From positions 533,150 to 597,149 of the forward strand of contig ML681964.1 in NCBI GenBank assembly GCA_007922195.1: DNA of 64,000 nucleotides. Reading direction: 5' to 3'. The DNA comes from Podocnemis expansa. Its lineage: Eukaryota; Chordata; Testudines; Podocnemididae. The notes below the pieces were generated by a model, which did no database searches, had not been told where the DNA came from, and saw only the letters and a list, made by a program, of their open reading frames with translations. Made by a program: the position numbers and the translations under genes. This document shows positions 44,294 to 53,801 of the stretch, piece by piece (positions within the stretch are counted from its first letter, which is position 1; every line of letters starts with the position of its first letter).

Positions 44294-46370
44294 TGCCTCG
44301 CTCGCCCAGCTTCAAGCCGTGTGCGGCCTGCAGTAGGGCGTTCTTTGCGAGTGACCCCCACGACCAATGCCTGCAGTGCCTAGGGGAGGCACACTGCATG
44401 GACAAGCGTAAGCTCTGCAGAGCCTTTAAACCATGCACTAAGAAGGAGTGAGATGCCAGGCTGAAAGCCCTGCTTATGGAAGCGGCGCTAGCCCCAGCTC
44501 CAGACTCTGAGAAAGTGCCCCAGAGGGGGCCCCCGCCACGCACCTAGACCAGCCGGCACTAGCAGCACCGTCACCGTGGGCAGAACCCCGTGCGGGTCGG
44601 GATCGTAGCAGCCTGGAGTGGGCGGACTCTCCCTTGACCCCGGGCAGCTTGAGAGCGGAGCCAGTGCCCGCTCCCTCTACATCAGAGGCTTAAGAGGCGG
44701 CAAGGGCCCTGGCAGCTTTGCCCTTACTCCCACCCCCACCGGAGGCATGACCCCGGCTACCCTTTTTGGGGAAACTGCCTCTGCTCTCCCCTGAGTGGGA
44801 CTGTCTGCAGGCGGAACACGCAGCTGCCCCGCCACAGAACCATCGGCATGGCAGAGGCAGCACCATAGGCGCTCAGCACGTGAGGGCCACCCAGAGGCTG
44901 GGTCTAGCCTATTGTTGTCATCATTGGGGCATGCCCCGTGGTGGGGCAGATCATCAGGGTGGCACCAGAGCCCACCTGGAGGGAGGAAAAAGCAACAGCT
45001 ATCCTCTTCCTCCTCCTCCTCATCATCCTCGGTCCCTCAGCACCGCAGAAGGCGGCAGAAAAGGACCCGGTACTGCCGTCAAGGCCACTCTCCGGCTTGG
45101 CAAAGGGACCGCCAGCGTTTCCCACAGAGACCCCACTGGGGACAGGAGTCCTCTTCACTCTCCCAGCCCGGGTACAGGGGGCGCTCTGCCTGGTCAGAAA
45201 AAGATGTATGGTCGTATGATCGTGGGGCTTCACCCTCTCTGTCATCTCTGTCACCGGGTTGCCCAGGATTTGTGCCCTCAGCCCAGGGCAAGCGGGGTTG
45301 GGATGACCCTCCCACTGTGCCACCCCAGTTGCCTAGCCAGCAGTCGGTGTGCATGGACAAACTGGTGCCACGAGAGTCGGCCACACACACTGACAATTTT
45401 AGAGCGCACCAGGACCCGCTGCGTAGACTAGCATCAAATCTCGGTGTGCAGGCGGAGGAGGTGAAAGACAGTTCAGACTCACTCTTTAATGTCCTGTCCT
45501 CCTCGGGGACCCCACGGTTGGCCTTGCCCCTGCATGAAGGGGTCCAAAAGATTGTGAATGCGGTATGGCAGACGCCGGCGTCAGCGGGCGGCCACCCGTA
45601 AGGGGGCAGAGAAGAAATACTATGTCCCAGCAGGCCGCTTCCAATACTTATACTCCCGCCCAGAGCCCTCCTGCCTGGTGGTGGAGGCGGCCAACCAGAG
45701 GGAACGCCAGGGCCAACCAGCGGCAATGCCTCAAAATAAGGATGCCAAGACGCTTGACGCGTTGGGTAAAAAACTTTATTCGACAGCCACGATGCAGCTC
45801 AAGATCGCAAACCACCAAGCCCTGCTGGGGTTGTATAATTTTAACCTATGGAGCTTCCTGGCATGCTTTGCAGACTCTATGCCTCCTGACACATGCTCTG
45901 ATTTCAACACTGTTCTGGAGGAAGGGTCGCTGGTGGTAAAGGTGACGTTGCAGGCCACCTGGGATGCTGCCAACTCGGCGGGACGTGCAGTCGCCTCAGC
46001 CATATGCCTATGTCGGGTGGCCTGGCTCCAGGTTTCGGGACTTCCCCCACTAGTGCAGCAATCGATCCAGGACCTCCTGTTCGAGGGGCCCTCATTGTTC
46101 TCCGAAAAGACAGACACAAAGTTACACGGGCTAAAGGATTCTCGCATGACGCTGCGGTCCCTGGGCCTTTATTCGTCACAGGAGCCCCATCGCCAACTCA
46201 GACAACACTCGTGGGGCCAGCCCTTCCAACCACATCAGTCCTTCTGCCCCCGCTCCAGACCCGGAGACAGAGAGAGGGCAAGGCCCGCTAGGGCCAGCCG
46301 ACCTGGCTCCCCTTCCAGGCTTGCACAATTGACTAGGTGCCCTCCTGGCAGGCAGCGGAGGCGTTTTTGA
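44294..46370 (+). pseudogene. DIRS-B gag-like protein (frameshifted)
   Basis: Translation from the ATG at 44294 gives 'FKPCAACSRAFFASDPHDQC' and 'CLGEAHC', a Cys/His cluster shared with copies A and C, then a TGA near 44449. The central part is open at 44795-45601, and the conserved core follows in another frame at 45558-46370 ('SCLVVEAANQRERQGQP', 'LQLKIANHQALLG' type motifs). One frameshift near 45585 joins the last two. The presumed role is binding of element RNA; no enzymatic motif is seen. Confidence 0.78.
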
Positions 46371-48339
46371 CATAAGGCCCGAGGACAGCGGTCCAGTCCA
46401 CCCGGCCTGGTCATCCCCCGTTCCCCCCTTTCACGACTGGCTCTCCTTCTTCCGCGAGTGGGCCTCGATCACAACAGACCAATGGGTACTGTGGACGGTT
46501 CTCCATGGCTACTCCCTGCAGTTCCGCGCAAGGCCCTGCAGACGCCCCTCTGCCCCCCAGTCCCTCCCTCAGGATGCAGGGCACAAGCAGCTCCTCAGTG
46601 AGGAGGTGGGAAAGCTTCTGTGGCTTGGTGCCATAGAGCCGGTCCCGAAGGGGGAGAGAGGGGAAGGATTCTACTCCCGCTATTTTTTCATTCCCAGAGC
46701 AAAGGAAGGCCTCCGACCCATCTTGGACCTTCGAGGCCTAAACAGGTTCCTCAAAAAGCTGAAGTTCCAGATGGTCACCCTCAACCACATTATCCCATCA
46801 GTAGATCCTGGGGATTGGTTTGCCACCCTCGACTTGCAGGATGCCTACTTCCATATTTCGATCATACCCAGTCACAGGAAGTTCCTGAGATTCATCAGGG
46901 GCACCAGACATTTCCAGTTCACAGTCCTCCCGTTTGGGTTGGCATTGGCCCCAAGAGTTTTCACAAAATGCATGGCAGTGGTGGCGGCCGCCCTGCGAAG
47001 GAGAGGGGTCCAGGTCTTTCCTTACCTGGACGACTGGCTTCTTAGAGAGAGGACGGAAGGTCGTTTGCAGGCAGCCATCCGCACAACCCATGCTTTGTGG
47101 AACCACCTGGGCCTGCTAATCAACGAGCAAAAGGCAGTCTTGTCTCCCACTCAAAGGACAGAGTTTATCGGGGCATCCCTGGATTCAGTCCAGGCCAAGG
47201 CCTCCCTGCTGCCAGCCAGGTTCGCAGCCATAGCCGACGCCATTGTCACACTCAAAAGGGACCCAACCACCACAGCCAGACAATGCATGAGACTTCTCAG
47301 CCACATGGTGGCGGCCATGCCAGTAGTCCACCTTGCTCGCCTCCATCTTCACCCGCTGCAGTTGTGGCTCCAGTCGGCCTTTCGTCCCAGCAGGCGTCAT
47401 TGGGACAAGGTGGTGTGGGTCCCGAGGCAAGTTTTGTGTCATTTGGCGTGGTGGAGGAACCCGGGAAAGGTGATGGAAGGGATCCCCTTCAGCTCAATAA
47501 CCCCCTCAGTATCGCTGATGTGGGACGCTTCCGACGTAGGATGGGGGGCCCACCTGAGTTCTGGCCCCAGCACTCAGGGGACCTGGGAGCCAGAGGAGGT
47601 CTCCCTCCACATCAGTGTGAAAGAGCTGTGGGCAATAAGGCTCGCCTGCGCAGTCTTCAAGGACCATTTGCAAGGCCGATTCATTCACGTCCTCACAGAC
47701 AAGATGACTGCTATAAACTATATGAACCACCAAGGGGGTGCCCGCTCCTCAGCCTTGTGTCAGGAAGCGACCCACCTATGGGATTTGGCGATAAAGTACA
47801 GTTTCCACTTAGTGGCCTCTCACCTCCCGGGAGCAAGGAACAGCCAAGAGGAGCGCCTGAGGAGGTATTTCTGTTTGCAACATGAGTGGTCTCTTCACCC
47901 CATAGTGGCGCAATCCATCTTCCACAACTGGGGTCATCCCCAGGTGGACCTTTTTGCGACTCGCGAGAATAGGAAGTGCCGGCTGTTCTCTTCCTGCAAA
48001 GGCCTGGAGAGGGGCTCCTTACCGGATGTGCTCCTGCTGGACTGGTCGAGCGGCCTCCTCTATGCCTTCCCCCCATTTCTGCTTCTGCACAGAGTCCTCC
48101 TAAAGGTGAAGAAGCACAAGGTGAAAGTCATCCTCATTGCCCCAGCATGGCCTCACCAGCATTGGCTTCACCTCTTGCTTGAACTGTCGGTAGCCCCACC
48201 ATGGGAGCTCCCACAGAGGCCCAACCTGCTGTTGCAGGACAAGGGGCACCTCTTCCACCCGAATCTGGCCTCACACCACCTGACTGCCTGGAAGCTCCAT
48301 GGTCGACTGAAGAGGAACTGGCCTGCTTGGAGGATGTGA
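46333..48339 (+). CDS. DIRS-B reverse transcriptase - RNase H - methylase-like polyprotein
   Basis: The frame is open from 46333 (after a TGA at 46330) to the stop at 48337-48339, 668 codons. It has no early ATG, so expression would need readthrough, frameshift or an internal start. Counting from the GTG at 46606, RT motifs are 'LDLQDAY' at residues 75-81, 'LPFGLALAP' near 108-116 and the active-site 'YLDD' at 140-143. RNase H follows with Asp307 ('WDASDVGWG'), Glu340 ('VKELWAI') and Asp365 ('VLTDK'). The usual fourth acidic site ('ADRLSR' type) reads 'QEERLRR'. Residues of about 445-545 ('VDLFATREN', 'LYAFPP', 'VILIAPAWP') correspond to the Dam-methylase-like region of DIRS elements. It overlaps gag by 38 bases and the recombinase frame by 139. 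Confidence 0.85.
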   Translation, partial: LGALLAGSGGVFDIRPEDSGPVHPAWSSPVPPFHDWLSFFREWASITTDQWVLWTVLHGYSLQFRARPCRRPSAPQSLPQDAGHKQLLSEEVGKLLWLGAIEPVPKGERGEGFYSRYFFIPRAKEGLRPILDLRGLNRFLKKLKFQMVTLNHIIPSVDPGDWFATLDLQDAYFHISIIPSHRKFLRFIRGTRHFQFTVLPFGLALAPRVFTKCMAVVAAALRRRGVQVFPYLDDWLLRERTEGRLQAAIRTTHALWNHLGLLINEQKAVLSPTQRTEFIGASLDSVQAKASLLPARFAAIADAIVTLKRDPTTTARQCMRLLSHMVAAMPVVHLARLHLHPLQLWLQSAFRPSRRHWDKVVWVPRQVLCHLAWWRNPGKVMEGIPFSSITPSVSLMWDASDVGWGAHLSSGPSTQGTWEPEEVSLHISVKELWAIRLACAVFKDHLQGRFIHVLTDKMTAINYMNHQGGARSSALCQEATHLWDLAIKYSFHLVASHLPGARNSQEERLRRYFCLQHEWSLHPIVAQSIFHNWGHPQVDLFATRENRKCRLFSSCKGLERGSLPDVLLLDWSSGLLYAFPPFLLLHRVLLKVKKHKVKVILIAPAWPHQHWLHLLLELSVAPPWELPQRPNLLLQDKGHLFHPNLASHHLTAWKLHGRLKRNWPAWRM

Positions 48340-49338
48340 GACACATCCTCCTCGGTAGCCGGAAGCGATCCACGTGGCATGCCTACGAGGCAAAGTGGAA
48401 GAGGTTTGTGAACTGGACCAGGACCAAAGGGGTGGATCTGCTAGGGGCACGCATCCAGGTAATCCTGGACTACCTATGCTCCCTGAGCCATCAGGGCCTG
48501 ACCTCATCTTCATTGAGGGTCCACCTAGCAGCCATTTCCGCCTTTCACCGGCCCTTAGAGGGAGGCCGAGTCTTCTCATACCTGATGGCGGTACGCTTCC
48601 TCAGGGGACTGGACAGTGCTTCCAAGAGCACGAGCCCCCACCCCCCCACTGGGACCTCAGCCTGGTTGTCCACGTACTCTCCGGCCCACCCTTTGAACCC
48701 ATGGCCACGTGCCCTCTCACCGTCCTTATGCAGAAGTAGCCTTCCTGGTGGCTATCATGTCAGGCAGGAAGGTGTCGGAACTCAGGGCCCTCTCATCTGA
48801 ACCACCATACACAGTGTTCTTCAAGGACAAGGTGCACCTTCGGCTGCATCCAGCCTTCCTCCCGAAGGTAGTGTCCGCCTTCCACTTGAACCAGGACATT
48901 TTTCTGCCTGTGTTCTTTCCCAAGCCGCATGGCTCGGAGGAACAGAGTTGATGGCACTCCCTGGACGTTCGTAGGGCCTTGGCCTCCTACATCGAAAGGA
49001 CAAGGCCCTTCCGCAAATCAACGCAGTTGTTTGTAGCTACAGCGGAAAGACTCAAGGGCAACCCAGTGACATCACAGACGATCTCGTCCTAGATTGTTGC
49101 CTGCATAAGGGAATGCTACCAAATCACCAGGACCCCACTCCCTGGGCCTGTTAAGGCGCACTCGACTAGAGCTCAAGCAGCGTCAGCAGCTTTCTTAGCC
49201 CGTATTCCCATCCAGGAGATTTGCCAGGCAGCAACTTGGGGTTCAGTCCACACTTTCACCTCCCACTACGCCCTGGTGCAACAAACAAGAGGCGACACGG
49301 CGTTTGGCAAAGCCATCCTCCACACCAGCAGCTTGTAA
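48201..49338 (+). pseudogene. DIRS-B tyrosine recombinase (two frameshifts, two stops)
   Basis: It starts at an ATG at 48201 within the RT frame and is open to about 48640 (N-terminal core-binding part, 'STWHAYEAKWKRF', 'SLRVHLAAISAFH'). It then moves through a second frame to 48739 and a third ('VAFLVAIMSGRKVSELRAL', the first catalytic Arg region). A TGA at 48950 and a TAG near 49090 interrupt the third frame, which ends with 'HSTRAQAAS' (catalytic HxxR), 'ATWGSVHTFTSHY' (Trp and nucleophile Tyr) and the stop at 49336-49338. All catalytic residues are therefore still encoded. Confidence 0.82.
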
Positions 49339-49376
49339 CTCTGCCCGCCGTTGAAGTTAAGGCTCACTATTCACCT

Positions 49377-49470
49377 AAGGGGAATGCATGTGAGCAGCTG
49401 CTCGAAGAAGAAAAAGGACAGTTACTTACCTGTAACTTCTGTTCTTTGAGATGCGCTGCTCAAATCCATT
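49377..49470. repeat. DIRS-B internal complementary region
   Basis: The first part ('aaggggaatgcatgtgagca', 'gctgctcgaagaagaa') is the reverse complement of the left end at 43909-43960. The adjoining second part ('aaggacagttacttacctgt', 'aacttctgttcttt') is the reverse complement of the right end at 49675-49719. The two outer ends are thus represented side by side and in inverse orientation, the signature by which DIRS1 elements are recognised. Confidence 0.88.
49421..49436. other. Candidate recombinase core site (internal copy)
   Basis: GTTACTTACCTGTAAC has 5-bp inverted arms around a 6-bp spacer and recurs in inverse orientation at the right end of the element (49697-49712). DIRS-A has GTTACTTACCAGTAAA at its end (17249-17264) and its inverse in its internal region (17529-17544). 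Short inverted arms around a 6-8 bp spacer are the form of tyrosine-recombinase core sites. Use by the DIRS enzyme is inferred only. Confidence 0.45.
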
Positions 49471-49479
49471 CCACACCTG

Positions 49480-49719
49480 CCCCCCCTTCCTCGCTTCAGA
49501 GTTACCGGAAAGAAGGGACTGAGGGGGAAGGTGGAGCAGCAGCGGCTAGGAAGGGGTGGTTGCTGGCCGCACTAGGGGGCGCCACTGCTGCCCCTGGGAG
49601 GTCAGACTAAGGGGAAAAGCTTTCCGGCAGCTAGGCACATCAGCGCATGTGCACCTAAGGGGAATGGATGTGAGCAGTGCATCTCGAAGAACAGAAGTTA
49701 CAGGTAAGTAACTGTCCTT
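49480..49719. repeat. DIRS-B right terminal repeat
   Basis: This is the reverse complement of the left terminal repeat, plus about 30 outer bases ('gaacagaagttacaggtaag', 'taactgtcctt') that the left end lacks. The outer part reads CAGGTAAGTAA on the plus strand, a perfect 5' splice-site consensus. Confidence 0.88.
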
Positions 49720-50197
49720 TATTTCGAAGTAGAAATTACCATGTTCTAGGAGGAGGTCAAACTCAAACAGCTTAATAGGACTAAATCAGGGAGTCATGAC
49801 AATCTTCATCCAAGAATATTAAATGAACTGGGATATGAAATTGCAATTCCAGTAGCAAGGGTTTTTAATGAATCCATAAACTCAACTGCTAACATAAGCA
49901 CATTTTACGTGTGAAAGGGGAAAAAGTGATCTAGGAAATTACAGACCTGTTAGTTTGACTGTAATTGTATGAAAGGTGTTGGGGGGAAAAAATGAAAGAG
50001 AAAGTAGTTAAGGACATAGAAATAATGGTAAATGGGATAAAATACATGATTTTATAAGATGCAAATCATGCCAGACCAACCTGAACTTTTTCTTTGAGAA
50101 GGTAATTGATCCTTTAGACAAAGCTATGCAATAGATCTAATCTACCTGGATGTCAGTAAAGAATTTGATAGTTTCAAATGCAAAATTATTAATTAAA

Positions 50198-50762
50198 CTA
50201 GCTGTAACCCATGAAAAATGACAGGAGAAAAATCAAAAAGGAATTTATGAAATATTTATTTTAATCAATATTTGCTCTTTAATTGCAACATTTTTTGCAA
50301 AAGTTCTATGATCAGCTTAAACTGTTCCTTGGTAGTTCATATCCTTCATGTACACTTTCAGATTTGCCTGGTTTCTTCCCCAAGTGAGTACCACGTAGAA
50401 TTGTCTGAAGAGTCAGCATGAAATACAGGAAACAGCTGAATGTATAGCTGAGAGCTTTATAATTTTGACAAGTTCCAAAGGGGCAGCCGTGTCCCCAAAA
50501 TGAACCATTCCTGCACTTCACTGGTTGTTACTGTCCAATTTTGAAATCCTCAGCCATTTTGCAGTTATAAATTACAATGAAGTATGCAGCTACAGTAAGG
50601 TATATATATCTGTGCCATGCCAAGACTCTTAGGCCATTGTGATGTAAGAGGTGACTCAACCAATTGCTCCCAAAAAGCAATTGGTTGAGTCACCTCTGAC
50701 ATCACAATGGCTTGTCCCATGGTACACTTCACATCAAGCATGCACATAGTGAATTAGGAGAG
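50198..50762. mobile_element. Unclassified 0.57-kb insertion in the CR1
   Basis: CR1 text stops at 'ttattaattaaac' and resumes at 'ttggagaagatggggattta', so the intervening block is an insertion. Its ends are not recognised inverted repeats and no duplication is clear. It contains a 22-base fragment resembling the PLE terminus near 50470 ('gttccaaaggggcagccgtg') and the hairpin at 50634-50710. It may be several events. Confidence 0.6.
50634..50710. repeat. 35-bp near-perfect hairpin with 7-base loop
   Basis: The arm 50634-50668 ('ccattgtgatgt' to 'ccaattgct') is the reverse complement of 50676-50710 except for one base (A at 50646 opposite the G complement of C). The loop is 'cccaaaa'. One further G-C pair extends the stem outward. 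The size resembles a pre-miRNA or a MADE1-type foldback MITE. Transcription is unknown, and no TA or TAA duplication flanks it. Confidence 0.9.
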
Positions 50763-52199
50763 TTGATTGGAGAAGATGGGGATTTATATGAAAATTAAAA
50801 GGTGCATAAGGAAGTGCTTAAAGAGGAGACTTCAACAGTTCATACTGAAGGGTGAAGTGTCAGGCTAAAGGGAGGTTGCTAGGGAAGTTCTACATGCATC
50901 AGTCTTGGAATCAGTCTTATTTAACATTTTCATTAATGATTTTGATACAAAAAACAGGAGTTCACTAATAAAACTTGTAGATGACACAAAGTTGAGAGGC
51001 ATTGTCTATACAGAAGAGGACTGGGAAAAAAAATCACAGAAAATCTGGACAACCTTGAAAACTGGAATAATAGAAATGGGATGATATTTAACAGTGCAAG
51101 GGCATGCACTTAGAGACTAACAACAAAATTTTCTGCTATAAGTTAGAATCTTAGGTGGCAATGGCAAAGAAGGAGAAAGACTGAGTATACTGAATGGTCA
51201 TAGGATAATTATGAACTACCAATGTGATATGGGCACAAAAAAGGCTAAAGTAATCCTAGGATGCATCAGATGAGGTATGCTAGTATTTGTATCATTGAAG
51301 AAGACACTGGTAAGATCTCATCTTGAATGCTGGGTGTATTTCTGGTCTCCTGTGTTTAAGACAGATGAATTCAAAATGGAACAGAAGCAGAGAAAGGCTG
51401 CTAGGATGAACAGAAGAATTGAGAATTAGCTTATGGGAGGAGACACAAGAAGTTTGGCTTGTTTAGCTAAACCAAAAGAAGGCTGAGGGAAGACATGATT
51501 GCTCTCCTTAAATATATCAGAGGGATAAATCACAGAGGGAGGGGACTTATTTAAGTTAATGCCAGTAATGACACGAAAACTAATGGATATAAACTGGCCG
51601 TCAACAACTTTAAGCTTGAAATTAAGATGAAAGTTTTTAACAATCAGAGGAGTGAAGTTCTGGAATAGCCTTTCAAGGGGAGTAGCAGGAGCAAAAAGCC
51701 TAATCCTTCCAATTTAAATCTTGATAAGTTTAGGGGGGAGAGGGGGATAGTGTGATGCGATTGCCTATATTGGCCTGTGGCTCTCCTTTGTAGCTGCTAG
51801 TAGCAATAATCCCCAATAGCCAGAGATGGGGCACTAGATGAGGAGGGCTCTGAGTTATTACAGAGAATTCTGTCCCTTGCGTTTGGCTAGTGGGTCTTGC
51901 TGACATGCTCAGTGTTCAACAGGTTGCCAGATTTGGAATTAGGAAGGCATTTTCCCCTGCATCAGATTGGCGGAGACCCTGAAGGGTTTTCCACTTTGTC
52001 TGCAGCATAGCTCACTTACAGATTTAAACTAGAGTAAATGGTAGATTTGTAATCTGTAAACCATGATTTGAGGATTTCAGTAACTAAGCCGGAGAATGTG
52101 GGTCTATTACAGGATCGGTTGGGTGAGGTTCTGTGGCCTGCAATGCACAGGAGATTACATTAGATGATTATGATGGTTCCTTCTGGCCTTAAAGTGTAA

Positions 52200-52678
52200 G
52201 GCTATGTCCACACTTACACAGTTAAATTGATTTAACTTATATCGATTTAATAAAATTGATATAAATATTATTAAATCAATTTAAGTTGAATCGATTTAAC
52301 AGCTTACGATTAGAAACTCAAATCAAAATAGCATGTCCATGGACAGAACTTACTATTTCGATTTAGGAGAGAAGCACCATGGGAGGTGTGGCAAAATGGC
52401 CCCATAAAAGGGCAGGAAGGAGAAGGGTAAAAAGTGTTAAATAGACTTAACAGTTAAATCAAAATAACATGTCCGCACTGTGTTATTTCAAAATAGCAAT
52501 TTCAATTTAACCATCATATCAATATAATACTAGGTTTTATTATAGCAATATGACTTTCCTTATATCGAAATGAGGGAGCTCCTCATTTCAAAATAAGGGA
52601 ACGTCATGTGGACCTACCATTTTTTAAATTGAAATAACCAGCATTATTTCAATTTAAACAGTGTCTGTGGACATACCC
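52200..52678. mobile_element. MITE with AAATCGATTT-type words (MITE 3)
   Basis: The ends are GGCTATGTCCACACTTACAC and the complement of GGGTATGTCCACAGACAC. TAA is duplicated at 52197-52199 and 52679-52681, the 3-bp target used by PIF/Harbinger transposases. The body uses words such as 'aaattgatttaac' and 'atcgattt'. A central scaffold ('catgtccatggacag' at 52332 and 'catgggaggtgtggcaaaatggc' near 52377) is shared with MITE 5. It inserted in the tail of the plus-strand CR1. Confidence 0.88.
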
Positions 52679-52689
52679 TAAGAGTCAAT

Positions 52690-53102
52690 GATTATGTCTG
52701 CACTAGGAAAAGTTAGTTTGAATTTGCTAATTCAAACTAATACGAGTTTGGTTTGAACTAAAAAACTTATTTGTTCAAATTAACAAAGTGGACTAATTCA
52801 ACTTAACATTAAGTTAAATTAGTCCACTTTGCTAATTCAAACTAACTGCTCTTAATTAGAATGTATTAAATTCAAACTAAGGGTTATCCTGGTCTACAGC
52901 GTCCTTAGTTCAAATTAAGGATCAAACTAAGGGCTTAGTTTGAACTAGCCAGCAGTTCTTATTAATTCGAACAAAGCTTTCATTAGTTCAAATTAAAGAA
53001 TTCCTTAATTCGAACTAATGAAAACCTAGTGTAGACAGGTACTAAATTAGTTCAGATTAAGCTTCCTTTAATTTGAACTAACTTGCAAGTGTAGACATAC
53101 CC
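52690..53102. mobile_element. MITE with TTCGAA-type words (MITE 4)
   Basis: The ends are GATTATGTCTGCACTAG (mutated GGCTATGTCTACACTAG) and the complement of GGGTATGTCTACACTTG. The body carries many 'agtttgaactaa' and 'aattcgaac' words. It starts 9 bp after the end of MITE 3's duplication and ends 3 bp before MITE 5. The flanks AAT and TAT match at two of three bases. Confidence 0.82.
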
Positions 53103-53105
53103 TAT

Positions 53106-53464
53106 GGCTATGTCTATACTTAGAAGGCTAGTTGAATTAACTAAATTCAAACAAATAATAATTTGTTCAAATTAAGTTAATTCGAACTAACGTGGCCCCA
53201 TTAGAAAAACCAGTTAGAACTAGCATGTCCATGGACAGGACTTGCTAGTTCAAATTAGGAGAGGGGCATCATGGGAGGTATGGCAAGATGGCTCTCAAGA
53301 ATGGCCATGCCCCCACCCAATATATAGAAGGAGGAAGGCACCCTGGAAGGAAGAAGGTCAAAAAGTGTTAATTTGAACTAATGGTTAGTTTGAATTAACA
53401 CGGTTACACTGGGTGAATTTGAACTAGTAAGTTCTAATTAACCCTTACTTTGCAGTTAAGCAAG
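53106..53464. mobile_element. MITE with TTCGAA-type words, cut by DIRS-C (MITE 5)
   Basis: It starts GGCTATGTCTATAC next to TAT (53103-53105). It shares the central scaffold of MITE 3 ('catgtccatggacag' at 53224, 'catcatgggaggtatggcaa' near 53268), but with 'agttcaaatt' words where MITE 3 has 'atttcgattt'. Its right part is missing at 53465, where DIRS-C begins. The rest would lie in or beyond the N gap. Confidence 0.8.
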
Positions 53465-53801
53465 GTTCTTCAACGAGCAGTGTTCCTGACTGCTCCACTG
53501 AAGGTCTTTTCTGCAGCACCGCACCCCGGATCGGAGATTTTTTTCTCCAGCAATGGCTCCATCAGCGGGGAGAGAGAGAGAGGCAATGACGTCCGGCATC
53601 TGAGTTTCCCGCCTTGCCGACGTCAGCATTCTAGTCTCCCCGCTCCCTCAGTTCCCTTTTACCGCCTCCGACTCCGGACAGAGTCTGCGGTGGCTCCCTG
53701 ATCCCTGTCAGGATCGCTCGACTTTAACCTTAAAAAAAAAAAAAAAAAAAAGGAAGATAAATCAAGAACAAAGAAGAAGGAGTGTTAACTCACTTTCAAA
53801 C

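Larger units (their letters stand above)
43909..49719 (+). mobile_element. DIRS-type tyrosine-recombinase retrotransposon, copy B
   Basis: The full element layout is visible: left terminal repeat, gag-like region, RT/RNase H/methylase-like frame, recombinase, internal complementary region, right terminal repeat. It lies inside the plus-strand CR1 ('ggaaatgag / ...cgaagtagaaattacc'), which fixes both boundaries within a few bases and shows no target duplication, as expected for recombinase-mediated insertion. The RT/RNase H frame is open over 2.0 kb. Gag and recombinase have a few frameshifts and stops, so the copy is young but inactive as assembled. Confidence 0.92.
43375..52199 (+). mobile_element. 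CR1-clade LINE, plus strand, in four pieces
   Basis: CR1 text runs through 43375-43512, 43883-43908, 49720-50197 and 50763-52199, resuming at each break. It includes the decayed reverse transcriptase, for example 'KLVDDTKL' near 50970, the equivalent of the F/YADD active site with Tyr/Phe-Ala replaced by Leu-Val. It ends with the reptile CR1 3' terminus 'gatgattatgatggttcc', 'ttctggccttaaag'. Stops and indels are frequent. Interruptions are a Tigger MITE, the whole of DIRS-B and a 0.57-kb insert. The MITE at 52200 entered its tail. It is the same family as the minus-strand copy at 5113-8790. Confidence 0.85.
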
